Program-made: the position numbers and the translations under genes
Shown here: in pieces, positions 28,942-40,318 of the stretch
Position numbering within the stretch: the stretch's first letter is position 1
How the letters are laid out: each line of letters starts with the position of its first letter
Source: Myxococcales bacterium
GTDB lineage: Bacteria > Myxococcota_A > Polyangia > Haliangiales > Haliangiaceae
Assembly: GCA_947483555.1 (NCBI GenBank)
Contig: CANKMW010000035.1
Span: 1-64,000 of the forward strand
DNA length: 64,000 nt
Reading direction: 5' to 3'
The notes under the pieces: generated by a model
Databases searched by the model: none
What the model was told of the DNA's origin: nothing
Seen by the model: the letters and a program-made list of their open reading frames with translations, nothing else

Positions 28942-29694
28942 ATGGCAACCTCGCTGCCGCGCCACGTCGGCATCATCATGGACGGTAACGGCCGCTGGGC
29001 TCAGCTGCGCCGCCAGCCGCGCATCGAGGGCCACCGCGTCGGGGCCCAGAGCGTTCGCGACATCACCCGCGCGGCGCGCCAGCTCGGCATCGAGGCGCTG
29101 ACGCTGTACGCCTTCTCGTCGCAGAACTGGTCGCGGCCGGTCGACGAAGTGGCGGCGTTGATGGAGCTCCTGCGCGACTACCTCGTCGACGAGCGGCCCG
29201 AGATCATGGACAACCAGATCCGGCTGTTCGCGATCGGCGATCTCGAGCGCCTGCCCGCGCTGGTGCGCGACCCGCTCGATGCGCTGTGCCGCGATTCGGC
29301 CCATCACCGCGGCATGACCCTCACGCTGGCGTTGTCGTACGGCGGTCGCGAGTCGCTGGCGCGGGCGGCCCGCTCGCTGGCGGTCCAGGTCGCCGCCGGC
29401 ACGCTCGATCCGCGGGCCATCGACGTCGAGGCGCTGGGCCGGGCGCTGCCGACCGGTGAGCTGCCACCGCTCGATCTGCTGATCCGGACCAGCGGCGAGC
29501 AGCGCATCTCCAACTTCATGCTCTGGGAGCTGGCCTACGCCGAGCTGGTGTTCGTCGACGTGCTGTGGCCCGACTTCCGCCGCGCCGAGCTCGACCGGTG
29601 CCTCGAGGCCTACGCCGCTCGCGAGCGCCGCTTCGGCTTGACCTCGTCGCAGCTCGCGGACACCGACAGCGACGTCGAGCCGACCTCGGGTTGA
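28942..29694 (+). CDS. uppS: Isoprenyl transferase (undecaprenyl diphosphate synthase)
   Basis: 250 residues of the cis-prenyltransferase family. All signature segments are present: IIMDGNGRWA, GHRVGAQSV, TLYAFSSQNWSRP, and RTSGEQRISNFMLWELAYAE with the final FVDVLWPDF. It builds undecaprenyl (or similar) diphosphate, the lipid carrier for peptidoglycan and polysaccharide synthesis, from farnesyl diphosphate and isopentenyl diphosphate. cdsA starts 34 bases downstream in the same direction, the usual bacterial order uppS-cdsA. Confidence 0.96.
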   Translation: MATSLPRHVGIIMDGNGRWAQLRRQPRIEGHRVGAQSVRDITRAARQLGIEALTLYAFSSQNWSRPVDEVAALMELLRDYLVDERPEIMDNQIRLFAIGDLERLPALVRDPLDALCRDSAHHRGMTLTLALSYGGRESLARAARSLAVQVAAGTLDPRAIDVEALGRALPTGELPPLDLLIRTSGEQRISNFMLWELAYAELVFVDVLWPDFRRAELDRCLEAYAARERRFGLTSSQLADTDSDVEPTSG

Positions 29695-29728
29695 CGCCGG
29701 GGCGCGCGCGCGGTTAGCTCCGCCCCTC

Positions 29729-30594
<866 letters not shown>

Positions 30595-30595
<1 letters not shown>

Positions 30596-30628
30596 GGGGA
30601 CAGGCTCCTATCCAGGAGCCTGTCCCCC
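30595..30628. terminator. Perfect hairpin after cdsA, dispersed-repeat-like
   Basis: Arms 30595-30609 (GGGGGACAGGCTCCT) and 30614-30628 are perfectly complementary around a 4-base loop. The hairpin begins on the last base of the cdsA stop codon. A T-run is absent, but the stem is the strongest in the window. The GGGGACAG core resembles dispersed palindromes seen in many high-GC genomes, and a one-arm relative sits at 20497-20510, so it may be a mobile repeat used as a terminator. Confidence 0.7.
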
Positions 30629-30678
30629 ATCGGCTTCCATTCGTGCCACGATGATCGCAGGCCGGCGACCGAGGGCGG

Positions 30679-31452
30679 ATGACCGAACGCGACGAACTCC
30701 CGATGTCCTCGACGCAGGTCGAGGTGTTCCTGGCCGCGCTGCGCCGATCGCTCGGCGTGGTCCAGGAGGCGCTGAACAGCGCGGCGCAGCAGGAAGAGCG
30801 CACCCGGTCGCTGGAGGCCGAGCTCGACAGCGCGCGGCAGCGGATCGCGTTCCTCGAGCGCGAGACCACCTCGCTGCGCGACCACCTGAGCCGCGGCACC
30901 GACACGTCGCTGCGCCACGAGATCGAGGAGCTGATCGAGGAGCAGAGCTCGTTCGCCAACATGTTCGTCACCTCGGACCGGCTGGCGCGCGCGCACAGCC
31001 CAGACGAGGTCGTCGCGATCGCCGTCGAGGTGCTCCACAACCTCGTCGGTGCGCACCGCTTTGCGTTGTGGCTGCGCTGGGATGGCAAGCCCGCGCTGTT
31101 CGCGCCCGCCGATCGACGCTGGCGCGCCGAGCCCGGCGTGTTCAGCGAGCTGATCGAGCGAGCCTTGTCCACCGGGGCGGTGGCCAAGCGGGTCGGGGTC
31201 GGCGCCGACGCGGTGCCCGCGGCGCTGCCGCTGCTCCATGACGGCGAGACGGTCGGCGTCCTGCTGGTGGCCGGCATGGTGCCGCAGGTCGGTGACCGGC
31301 TGGGCCGCCTGCAGGACGATCTGCTCCAGTTCCTGGTCGATCGGCTGCCGCTCGCGCTGCGACTGGCCGCGCTGCGCGTGGCTCAGGCCGGCCCAGGCGG
31401 TGCCTGGAACGCGGTCCGCGAGCACCTGAACCCGTTGGAGGACGCACCATGA
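30679..31452 (+). CDS. GAF-domain signalling protein
   Basis: 257 residues. The N-terminal third is a coiled coil (about residues 15-95, AAQQEERTRSLEAELDSARQ). It leads to a GAF-like domain (about 100-235) with RFALWLRWDGKPALFAP and VPAALPLLHDGETVGVLLVAG. No ligand can be named. The gene's TGA overlaps the ATG of the CheY-like gene (ATGA), so the two are co-translated. The pair faces a CheA-like kinase gene, suggesting a single signalling module. An alternative start at the Met nine codons downstream is possible. Confidence 0.8.
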   Translation: MTERDELPMSSTQVEVFLAALRRSLGVVQEALNSAAQQEERTRSLEAELDSARQRIAFLERETTSLRDHLSRGTDTSLRHEIEELIEEQSSFANMFVTSDRLARAHSPDEVVAIAVEVLHNLVGAHRFALWLRWDGKPALFAPADRRWRAEPGVFSELIERALSTGAVAKRVGVGADAVPAALPLLHDGETVGVLLVAGMVPQVGDRLGRLQDDLLQFLVDRLPLALRLAALRVAQAGPGGAWNAVREHLNPLEDAP

Positions 31453-31835
31453 GCACCCCGCGGCGCGCGCTCGTCGTCGAGGATTCACCCACGATGCGCC
31501 AGCTCATCACCCTGACCCTGCGGCGCATGCCGGGCATGTCGTTCGCCGAGGCCGAACATGGCGCCGCGGCCCTCGAGCTCCTGGCCCACGAGCACTTCGA
31601 TCTGATCCTGCTCGACATCAACATGCCGGTGATGGACGGCTTCGTGTTTCTCGAGCAGCTCGCGGCGTTGCCGCGGCGGCCACCGGTGATCGTGATCTCG
31701 ACCGAGAGCGGCAAGGGCGACGTCGATCGCGCGATGGCGCTGGGCGTGGTCGCCTACGTCAACAAGCCGGTGCGCGGCCCCAACCTGGCCGCCACCGTCA
31801 ACCAGGTGCTGGCCGCGCTCGATCGAGCGCCCTGA
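31449..31835 (+). CDS. CheY-like response regulator
   Basis: 128-residue single-domain receiver with canonical residues: ED at the N-terminus (LVVEDSPTMRQ), phospho-Asp in LLDINMPVMDG (near residue 55), Thr/Ser in VISTESG and Lys in VNKPV. It lacks an output domain, as CheY proteins do. It overlaps the GAF gene by 4 bases upstream. Its 3' end overlaps the convergent kinase gene by 38 bases, so simultaneous transcription of both would collide. Confidence 0.93.
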   Translation: MSTPRRALVVEDSPTMRQLITLTLRRMPGMSFAEAEHGAAALELLAHEHFDLILLDINMPVMDGFVFLEQLAALPRRPPVIVISTESGKGDVDRAMALGVVAYVNKPVRGPNLAATVNQVLAALDRAP

Positions 31836-33336
31836 CCACCGGGACGACGATCTCGATCTCGACGCCGACCCCGGGCGTCGATCGCACGATCATCCGCCCG
31901 CCGATGTCGTCGATCGCCTCGCGGGCGGCGTTGGTGCCGAAGCCGCGGCCGGCGTCCATGCTGACGGTCGCCGCCGTGCTGAGGCCGGGGTGGAAGATCA
32001 GCTGGTCGACAGGATCGACGCCGGCTTCGGTGATCGGCTCGATGGTGAGGCCGAGCTCGACGGCGCCGGCGCGCAGGCGCTCGCGATCGAGGCCGCGGCC
32101 GTCGTCGCGCAGTCGCACGACCAGGTGCGCGGCCTCGGCGCTGGCCTCCACGGTGAGGCGCCCGGCCGCGGCCTTGCCGGCGGCGGTGCGGATGTCGCCC
32201 GGCTCGAGCCCGTGGACCACCGCGTTGCGGATCAGATGGGGTAGCGCGCGCGACAGCGCGGCGTGGATCGCCGGCGTGACCGTGATCTCGCCGCCGCTGG
32301 TCTCGACATCGGGCGCCGGCTTGCCGGCGGCCTCGGCGGCGACCTGGGCGGTGACCCGCAGGTAGGCGAAGACCTCGTCGAGCGGCAGACGGAGCAATGG
32401 ATCGAGCACCGCCAGGGTCTCGTCGAGGGCGGTGCCGGCGCCGGGGGCGTCGGCGAGCGCGTCGCGCAGCGCCTCCAGCCGAGCGGCGGCGCGCTCGACG
32501 ATGCGCGCGGTGTCGAGACCGCGGCCGGCGCCGGCGGGCGTCAACCGGCCGCGGAGCCCGGCGGCGCGCTCGACCGCCCGGCGCAGATCTCCGACCGCCG
32601 CCTCGAACTCCACGGGATCGGCATGGCTGCGCGGATCGCGGGCGGCCAGCAGCAGGTCTTCGACCGCGTGGGCGCGGCCGGCGATGAAGTGCAGACCCAG
32701 ACCGCGGGCGTTGCCCTTGACGGTGTGGGTGGCCCGCAAGGCACGGTCGAGATCATCACGGTGCAGCTCGCCGGTGCCGACCAGCTGGGCGACCTGCTCG
32801 ACCGAGCCCTGGGCCTCGCCAACGAACGACGCGAAGATCGCCGGCGCCACCTGCAGCAGCTCCTCGAACTGAGCCAGGTCGTCCTCGTGCTCGCGCAGGA
32901 CGCTGGCGATGCGGCGGCGCAACCCTTCGTTGGCCTCCTCGAGCCGGGCCAGCGTCGCCTTGTAGCGCGCGTGCAGCCCGATCTCGTGCGAGACGTCGAC
33001 CAGCGACAGCAGGGCGCCGGCACCGCCGCCAGTCAACTCGACCACGATCGACCGCACCGACGCGTGCAGCTCACCGTCGCTGCTCGAGACCTCGCGCCAG
33101 CGATTGCCGGTCGTGGTTCCGGCCAGCACCTCGTCGACCAGCACGTCCCAGGCGCCGCCGAGCAGGGCGCGGAGGCTGGCCGTGGTCGGGCGGCGGCCGA
33201 GGAAGGTGCGGACGCGGTAGCTGGTCACCACGACCTCGCCACGAGCACCGATCAGCACGAAGCCGAGCTGTAGCTGGTCGAGCAGGGGTAGCACGCCCCG
33301 CAGGTGCTCCTCGGTGATCGCCGCCTCGCGTGCCAT
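31798..33336 (-). CDS. CheA-like Hpt/ATPase histidine kinase
   Basis: 512 residues. An N-terminal PAS-like region (about 15-110, LQLGFVLIGARGEVVV) precedes a coiled coil. The Hpt domain has THTVKGNARGLG (phospho-His near residue 208), and the C-terminal HATPase has LIRNAVVHGLEP (N box), RDDGRGLD (G1) and RGFGTNAAREAIDDIGG. It lacks the CheW-binding P5 domain of true CheA. It probably phosphorylates the convergent CheY-like protein. ATG 33336 is favoured; it is divergent from the FHA gene. Confidence 0.88.
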   Translation of the reverse strand: MAREAAITEEHLRGVLPLLDQLQLGFVLIGARGEVVVTSYRVRTFLGRRPTTASLRALLGGAWDVLVDEVLAGTTTGNRWREVSSSDGELHASVRSIVVELTGGGAGALLSLVDVSHEIGLHARYKATLARLEEANEGLRRRIASVLREHEDDLAQFEELLQVAPAIFASFVGEAQGSVEQVAQLVGTGELHRDDLDRALRATHTVKGNARGLGLHFIAGRAHAVEDLLLAARDPRSHADPVEFEAAVGDLRRAVERAAGLRGRLTPAGAGRGLDTARIVERAAARLEALRDALADAPGAGTALDETLAVLDPLLRLPLDEVFAYLRVTAQVAAEAAGKPAPDVETSGGEITVTPAIHAALSRALPHLIRNAVVHGLEPGDIRTAAGKAAAGRLTVEASAEAAHLVVRLRDDGRGLDRERLRAGAVELGLTIEPITEAGVDPVDQLIFHPGLSTAATVSMDAGRGFGTNAAREAIDDIGGRMIVRSTPGVGVEIEIVVPVVRALDRARPAPG

Positions 33337-33395
33337 GGTCCCCGACCGGGCTCGGTAGATGTTACCATGAAGCCTGCGGCTGCCGGAGCCCCACG

Positions 33396-34295
33396 TTGCC
33401 AATCCAGCACGTCATCGTCTGCGCGGAGCAGCGCTTTCCTCTTCCCGAGGAAGTGACCGTCATCGGCCGCGGCATCGCGTGCGGCATTCGCTTCAACACC
33501 GCCACGGTGTCGCGCCAGCACATCAAGTTGATCGTGGCCGGCGACCGGCTCAGCGCCGAGAACCTGAGCACCACCACCGGGACGCGGATCAACGGCAAGC
33601 GGTTCACGGACTCGGTCCGGCTGCACAACGGCGACAAGCTGCTGGTCGGGCCCCACCTGGTGGTCATCGAGGCCGAGGAGGTCACCCGCGACATCCCGCC
33701 CGGCGGCAAGGCGGCAGCGCCACTGCACTTCGAGCCCGACGACGATGAGGACGAGGTCACCCGCGGCGAGGTCAACCCCGACCGCATCTCGCTCAGGTCG
33801 CTGGCGGCAGAGCTCCCCGAGATCCCATCGATCCCGTCGATCAACACCCACACCTGCCCGGAGTGCCGGGCGCGGGTCCCATTCGCCGAGAGCGAGTGCT
33901 CGTCGTGCGGCCACTCGTGGGGACCGTCCCATCCGAGCTCGATCACCGGGAAGGTCACGATCAGCGACCTGCGCGCGCACCTCAAGCCCGAGATCGCCAG
34001 GCCGGTGGCGCTGCTCGAGATCCCGGTCATCTACTCGAGCGACGAGATGACCCTCGACGTGACCGTCGGTGATATCCGCGCCGACGGCATGTTCATCCCG
34101 ACCGAGTTGCTCGATCCGGCGCGCACGGTGTGCGAGCTCACCGTCTTGCCCGACGGCCACCCGGTGGTGACCTTCCGCGGGGTGGTCAAGCAGGTCCGCG
34201 CTGCCGCTGACGCCAACGGCCCGGCGGGTCTGTTCATCGAGTTCACGGAGATCCCGGCGGACTCGGCGCAGTGGCTGGCTCGACGCGCGCGCTGA
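33396..34295 (+). CDS. FHA - zinc ribbon - PilZ-like protein
   Basis: 299 residues, TTG start at 33396 with GGAG 7 bases upstream. The FHA domain (about 1-85) has VIGRGIACGIRFNTATVSRQH and TTGTRINGKR, so it should bind phospho-Thr peptides. A four-Cys zinc ribbon (CPECRAR and CSSCGHSW) is near residues 155-180. The C-terminal domain (about 205-299) has a PilZ-like pattern (VGDIRADGMFIPTEL), but the RxxxR c-di-GMP motif is missing. The combination suggests a protein linking Ser/Thr kinase output to another process. It lies between the CheA-like kinase and the MerR-TPR gene. Confidence 0.8.
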   Translation: MPIQHVIVCAEQRFPLPEEVTVIGRGIACGIRFNTATVSRQHIKLIVAGDRLSAENLSTTTGTRINGKRFTDSVRLHNGDKLLVGPHLVVIEAEEVTRDIPPGGKAAAPLHFEPDDDEDEVTRGEVNPDRISLRSLAAELPEIPSIPSINTHTCPECRARVPFAESECSSCGHSWGPSHPSSITGKVTISDLRAHLKPEIARPVALLEIPVIYSSDEMTLDVTVGDIRADGMFIPTELLDPARTVCELTVLPDGHPVVTFRGVVKQVRAAADANGPAGLFIEFTEIPADSAQWLARRAR

Positions 34296-34319
34296 GTCGC
34301 GAGCTCTCCACGTCTGCGG

Positions 34320-35270
34320 CTAGGCGGCGAGCTGCGCCAGGTACGCGCGCGCTCGCGACGCCCATTCGCTCTTCTCGTCGAGCTCGAGGTAGCGCTGCAG
34401 GTGTCGCTTGGCCCGCGACTTGCCCCCGACCCGCACCAGCGCCAGTCCGAGGTTGTAGTGGGCGTCGGCGAAGTCGGGCGCGAGCTGGGTCACCCGGCAC
34501 AGCTCGGCGATCGCCAGATCGGTCTCGCCCAGATCTTCGAGCAGGTTGCCGAGGTTGTAGCGGGCCTCGGCCTGGCCGGGCTCGTGTTCGAGCGCGCGTT
34601 CGTACAGCCGGCGCGCGGCCGCCGCTTCGCCGGCGCGGTGGCGCAGGTTGCCGAGGTTGGTCATGGCCGCGGCGAGCTGCGGATCGATCTCGAGCGCCCG
34701 ACCGTACAGCGCCTCGGCTTCGACATGGTCGCCGCGATCCTCGGCGGCGCAGGCCTCGATGAAGCAGGTATACGCGGTCGGTCCGAGGTTGGCTTCGGTC
34801 GGATCGTCGTCGACCACCTGGGGGGTACTGGCGGTGGCGCCGTCGTCGCTGCGGTCGCTCTGGCCCTGGCTCTGGCTCTGGCGCAGCGCCGCGATCTGAC
34901 CGCCCAGCGCCGGCAGGTTGAACGCCATCATCACCACCTGACCGGTGGCGGGAACGAACGCGACGTCATCGGCGATCGCGACCACGTTGTCGCCGTCGGA
35001 GCAGATGCGCAGGCGCAGGGCGGGATGGACATCCCCGGGCAGGGTCCGGCGCAGCGCCTCGAGGTTCTTGCGCACCTTCTGCGTCGACAGGCCGGCGGCG
35101 AGCAGGTCCTTGGCCGCCTTGACCGCGCACAGATCGCGGAACGTGTAGTAGAAGCGATTGTTCTTCCGCACCGTCGGACCCACGAACCCGGTCTGCATCC
35201 AGTAGCGGAGGCGGGCTTCCTGTACGGCGAACAACCTGGCGACGTCGGGGATGCTGTAGAGCTCGGTCAC
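34320..35270 (-). CDS. MerR-type HTH fused to TPR repeats
   Basis: 316 residues. The N-terminal MerR-like winged helix is LYSIPDVARLFAVQEARLRYW with the wing GFVGPTVRKNNRFYY. A central region (about 75-165) includes a run of Gln/Ser (QSQSQGQSD), and the C-terminus has three or four TPR units (about 175-316), for example AEALYGRALEIDPQLAAAM. GTG 35270 is set by the ribosome site GGAGG, which lies in the last codons of the upstream gene. MerR-TPR fusions are characteristic of myxobacteria. DNA binding plus protein interaction is expected; the target is unknown. Confidence 0.85.
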   Translation of the reverse strand: MTELYSIPDVARLFAVQEARLRYWMQTGFVGPTVRKNNRFYYTFRDLCAVKAAKDLLAAGLSTQKVRKNLEALRRTLPGDVHPALRLRICSDGDNVVAIADDVAFVPATGQVVMMAFNLPALGGQIAALRQSQSQGQSDRSDDGATASTPQVVDDDPTEANLGPTAYTCFIEACAAEDRGDHVEAEALYGRALEIDPQLAAAMTNLGNLRHRAGEAAAARRLYERALEHEPGQAEARYNLGNLLEDLGETDLAIAELCRVTQLAPDFADAHYNLGLALVRVGGKSRAKRHLQRYLELDEKSEWASRARAYLAQLAA

Positions 35271-35274
35271 GGGA

Positions 35275-35739
35275 CTACCTCCGGAGGGTGGCCTCGACAT
35301 TCAGGGCGAAGTGCACGGCGGCGCCGCGGGCGCGGACCTCGAGATCGATCTCGGGCTGGATGAGCGTGCCGCCGGCGAGCCGGCGAGCCTCGGCGAAGGC
35401 GATGGCCCGCGCCCGGGCCCGGACCCGGGGGTCATCGGGCGCCAGCTCGGCGAAGCGGCGGGCGGTCGCGGCGTCGGCGTCGTCGGAGAGCCGGGGCGCC
35501 ATCGCGACCAGATCGAGCGTGATCATCGTCGAGCCGGCGAAGGCGTCGCCGTCGAGGTGACCCTCGCTGACCACGCGCATGTGCTCGAACACCAGCTCGA
35601 GGGCGGTCGGCGACAGGCCGGTCTCGACCTTGCGCTGGAACACCGACAGCCGCCGGGCCGCGACCATCCCTTTGCGCGGCGGCGCCGGCCGAGGCGTGGG
35701 GCGGCGCGAGACCGAGCGCGCGCGTGCGGGGACTGCCAT
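35275..35739 (-). CDS. Conserved-looking protein of unknown function
   Basis: 154 residues, soluble, basic at the N-terminus (RARSVSRRPTPRPAPPRKG). The body (RKVETGLSPTALELVFEHMR, MITLDLVAMAPRL, AIAFAEARRLAG, GTLIQPEIDLEVRARGAAV) looks like a small alpha/beta domain. I do not recognise it. The stop codon is 4 bases before the MerR-TPR start, and its last codons contain that gene's ribosome site, so the two form an operon. The start (ATG 35739) is tentative, since GTG codons lie just upstream. Confidence 0.65.
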   Translation of the reverse strand: MAVPARARSVSRRPTPRPAPPRKGMVAARRLSVFQRKVETGLSPTALELVFEHMRVVSEGHLDGDAFAGSTMITLDLVAMAPRLSDDADAATARRFAELAPDDPRVRARARAIAFAEARRLAGGTLIQPEIDLEVRARGAAVHFALNVEATLRR

Positions 35740-35782
35740 CACGACCACGGTACAGACGCAGTCCTTGCTGGGCCACTTTTCT

Positions 35783-35792
35783 CTACATGTAG
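35783..35792. promoter_or_regulatory. Palindrome in the divergent promoter region
   Basis: CTACATGTAG is a 10-base palindrome in an AT-rich patch between the leftward 154-residue gene and the rightward sigma-54 regulator. TTGCTG lies 17-18 bases before the following TAGGAT, a possible promoter for the regulator. The element may be an operator. Confidence 0.3.
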
Positions 35793-35865
35793 GATATCGC
35801 GCGCAATAGCCCGCAATCACTCCACCGCTCGGCCGGACCATGGTACCCAGACAGGCGGTGCGGCG

Positions 35866-37428
<1,563 letters not shown>

Positions 37429-37451
37429 GCTGACCACCAGCCGCCGAGTTC

Positions 37452-38405
37452 ATGCGCACGCTCTTCATCGTCGATCCGCTGGAGCGTCTCGGGCTCGCCG
37501 GCGACACCTCGTACGCGCTCATGCTCGAGGCCCAGCGCCGCGATCACGAGGTCTGGACCTGTCAGATCGAGCACCTCGGGCTCGAGCACGATGACCCGAT
37601 CGCCGAGGCCCAGCTCACGCTGGTGCGGCCGGCCGCGACCGCGGTCGAGGCCTTCTCCGTCGAGGCCCGGGTCTCGATCCCGCTCGAGGCGTTCGACGTG
37701 GTGCTGATGCGCAAGGATCCGCCGGTCGACACCGCGTACCTGCACGCGACCTGGATCCTCGAGCAGGCCCGCGGCAAGACGCTGCTGGTCAACGATCCCC
37801 GCGGCCTGCGCGAGCTCAACGAGCACCTCGCCGTGCTGCGCTTTCCCGAGCTGACCCCGCCGACGATCGTGACCCGCAGCGCGCGTCGCCTGATCGCGTT
37901 CCAGCGCGAGCAGGGCGGGGCGATCGTGGTCAAGCCGGTCGACGGCTTCGGCGGCCTCGGCGTGTTCGTGATCAAGGACGGCGACCCCAACGCGTCATCG
38001 CTGATCGAGACCGCGATCGGCGCCGGCACCCGCTGGACCGTGGCCCAGCGCTACTTGCCCGAGGCCGCCAACGGCGACAAGCGCATCGTGCTGGTCGACG
38101 GCACGCCGGTCGGCGCGGTGCTGCGCGTGCCGGCCAAGAACGAGGCGCGCGGCAACCTGCACGTCGGCGGCCGGCCGGTGCGCACCGAGCTCGACGACGA
38201 CGACCGCGCCATCATCCGCACCGTGGCGCCGGTGCTACGCGAATACGGCCAGCTCCTGGTCGGCCTCGACGTGATCGGCGGCAAGCTCACCGAGCTCAAC
38301 ATCACGTCGCCGACCGGCATCCGGCACATCGAGGAGCTCGAGCATCGCAACGTCGCGGCCGCGGTGCTCGAGGGGATCGAGCGCGCCGCGGCGGCGTTCC
38401 TGTGA
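37452..38405 (+). CDS. gshB: Glutathione synthetase
   Basis: 317 residues of the ATP-grasp glutathione synthetase family. The N-terminal GSH-synth domain has VVLMRKDPPVDTAYLHATW and LVNDPRGLRELNEHL. The ATP-grasp region has AIVVKPVDGFGGLGVFVI and VAQRYLPEAANGDKRI, and the end has ELNITSPTGIRHIEE. It joins gamma-glutamylcysteine and glycine. gshA is not in the window. It starts 23 bases after the sigma-54 regulator, so they may share a transcript. Confidence 0.94.
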   Translation: MRTLFIVDPLERLGLAGDTSYALMLEAQRRDHEVWTCQIEHLGLEHDDPIAEAQLTLVRPAATAVEAFSVEARVSIPLEAFDVVLMRKDPPVDTAYLHATWILEQARGKTLLVNDPRGLRELNEHLAVLRFPELTPPTIVTRSARRLIAFQREQGGAIVVKPVDGFGGLGVFVIKDGDPNASSLIETAIGAGTRWTVAQRYLPEAANGDKRIVLVDGTPVGAVLRVPAKNEARGNLHVGGRPVRTELDDDDRAIIRTVAPVLREYGQLLVGLDVIGGKLTELNITSPTGIRHIEELEHRNVAAAVLEGIERAAAAFL

Positions 38406-38502
38406 CCGGCAGATCCTGACCTTCGACTCGCCGCGTCGCGGCGTCGTTCCCGGGACCCCAGCAGCCAGTTGCGTGGCCGCCGGCTCGATGGGATGGTGCT
38501 GC

Positions 38503-39630
38503 ATGACTCCCGAGCTGTCCCTCGAGTTCATCGAGAAGCTGCCCAAGACCGACCTGCACTGCCACCTCGACGGCTCGCTGCGGCTCGACACCATCCTCGA
38601 CCTGGCGCGCAAGCAGCAGGTCAAGCTGCCGACCTTCGACCGCGGCGAGCTGTTCAACCTGCTCTACGCCGGCGAGAAGTGCGCGTCCCTCGAGGACTAC
38701 CTCAAGGCCTTCGACGTCACGCTGTCGGTCATGCAGACCGAGCCGGCCCTCGAGCGCACCGCGTTCGAGCTGGCCGAGGACGCGTGGAAGGAGAACGTGC
38801 GCTACCTCGAGGTCCGCTACTCGCCGCTGCTGCACACCCGCGAGGGCCTGCGCCCGGCGGTGGTGGTCGAGGCGGTGATGCGTGGCCTGCGCGCCGCCAA
38901 GCGCCAGTACGGCATCCGCTACGGCGTGATCCTGTGCGCGATCCGCTCGCTGTCACCGGAGTCGAGCTTGCGCATCGCCGAGCTGTGCGTCGCCTTCAAG
39001 AACCGCGGCGTGGTCGGCTTCGACGTCGCCGGCGCCGAGGTCGGCAACCCGGCCAAGGTCCACCGCCAGGCCTTCCAGCTCGTCATCGACAACAACATCT
39101 CGTGTACCGCCCACGCCGGCGAGTCGTTCGGCCCCGACTCGGTCCACCAGGCGCTGCACAAGTGCGGCGCGCACCGGATCGGCCACGGCACCCGCCTGGT
39201 CGAGAACGGCGATCTGCTCAACTACGTCAACGACCACCGCATCCCCCTCGAGGTCTGTCCGTCATCGAACATCCAGACCAAGGCGGCGCCGAACTGGGAG
39301 GGCCACCCGGTCGACTTCTACGTCGACTACGGCTTGCGGGTGACCATCAACACCGACAACCGGTTGATCACCGACACCACGGTCAGCAAGGAGCTGTGGC
39401 TGTGCCACAAGGCCTACGGCTGGCCGCTGGCGACCCTCAAGGAGATCATCATCGCCGGCTTCAAGAGCGGCTTCATGCCCCATCGCGAGAAGGTCGACCT
39501 GCTGGCCGAGATCAGCGCCGAGCTGGCCGCGATCCAGGCCCCGACCAACGGCAAGGCCGCGGAGCGACAGGCGGATCGTCCCGCAGCGGCGGTGGTCGAG
39601 CCACCACCTGCGACGCGCATCCCGCAGTGA
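38503..39630 (+). CDS. Adenosine deaminase family protein
   Basis: 375 residues. Metal and catalytic motifs: LPKTDLHCHLDGSL near the N-terminus, TAHAGESFGPDS near residue 205, HRIGHGTRL near 230, LEVCPSSNIQTKA near 255, and TINTDNRLI near 290. In the last motif Asn follows the metal Asp where most adenosine deaminases have DDP. The substrate could be adenosine or another purine. A C-terminal tail of about 25 Ala/Pro residues extends beyond the usual end. ATG 38503 is chosen because the family fold starts immediately; GTG and ATG codons upstream are possible. Confidence 0.87.
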   Translation: MTPELSLEFIEKLPKTDLHCHLDGSLRLDTILDLARKQQVKLPTFDRGELFNLLYAGEKCASLEDYLKAFDVTLSVMQTEPALERTAFELAEDAWKENVRYLEVRYSPLLHTREGLRPAVVVEAVMRGLRAAKRQYGIRYGVILCAIRSLSPESSLRIAELCVAFKNRGVVGFDVAGAEVGNPAKVHRQAFQLVIDNNISCTAHAGESFGPDSVHQALHKCGAHRIGHGTRLVENGDLLNYVNDHRIPLEVCPSSNIQTKAAPNWEGHPVDFYVDYGLRVTINTDNRLITDTTVSKELWLCHKAYGWPLATLKEIIIAGFKSGFMPHREKVDLLAEISAELAAIQAPTNGKAAERQADRPAAAVVEPPPATRIPQ

Positions 39631-39703
39631 ACCGGCGTTGCGGCGAGTGACGGTGAGGGGGGCCCCGATTGCGCGCCGCCCGGCGGCCGGTCTACCGTGG
39701 GGG

Positions 39704-40297
39704 ATGCTGTCCCGTCTCGCGCTGCTGTCACTGGTCCTGGTCGCCGCGTGCGCGCAAGGCGAGTCCGGCGGGGACGTCGATGCTCGCGGGGTCGACGCGG
39801 TGCCGACCGACGCGGCGCCGACCACCGACGCGGCGCCGACCACCGACGCGGCGTCGACCAGCACCGACGCGGCGTCGGGCGTCGGACCCGATACCTGCGT
39901 CCAGGCCATGGACCTGACCGCCGCGGCCATGACCGGGCCGGGCGCCACCGTCACCGGCGACACCACCGGCTACGCCGACGACGTCCGGTTCGCCGACAGC
40001 GCGTGCACGGGGTTCTTGCCCGACGGCCCGGACGCCATCTACTCGGTGACCGTGAACGCCGGCGTGACGATCACGGCGGTCGCGACCCCGACCCCGCTGC
40101 CGACCAGCTGGGACATCTCCCTCGAGCTGGTGCAGCCGTGCGCGGCGGTGCCGACCTGCCTCGACGGCTCCGACGTGATCAGCGGCGCCGAGACCGTGAC
40201 CTACACGACCACGGCCCAGGGCACCTACTTCATCGTGGTCGACGGCTACAACCCCGGCGTCGACGGGCCGTTCTCGCTCAACGTGCGCGTCCAGTAG
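39704..40297 (+). CDS. Lipoprotein with TDAAP repeats and PPC-like domain
   Basis: 197 residues. The signal peptide ends in a lipobox (LVLVAACAQG). A linker of repeated TDAAP units (VPTDAAPTTDAAPTTDAA) follows, then a beta-rich domain (about 70-197) with GYADDVRFADSACTGF, GPDAIYSVTVNAG and YFIVVDGYNPGVDGPF. The last resembles the bacterial pre-peptidase C-terminal (PPC) fold. No enzyme motif is seen. A surface role is inferred. Confidence 0.75.
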   Translation: MLSRLALLSLVLVAACAQGESGGDVDARGVDAVPTDAAPTTDAAPTTDAASTSTDAASGVGPDTCVQAMDLTAAAMTGPGATVTGDTTGYADDVRFADSACTGFLPDGPDAIYSVTVNAGVTITAVATPTPLPTSWDISLELVQPCAAVPTCLDGSDVISGAETVTYTTTAQGTYFIVVDGYNPGVDGPFSLNVRVQ

Positions 40298-40318
40298 CGC
40301 GCCCCGATCGGGACTGAT

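Noticed and set aside
35311..35865. Rightward open extension before the sigma-54 regulator.
   Set aside because: It is the antisense of the 154-residue gene and the intergenic region; the receiver domain begins at the ATG at 35866.
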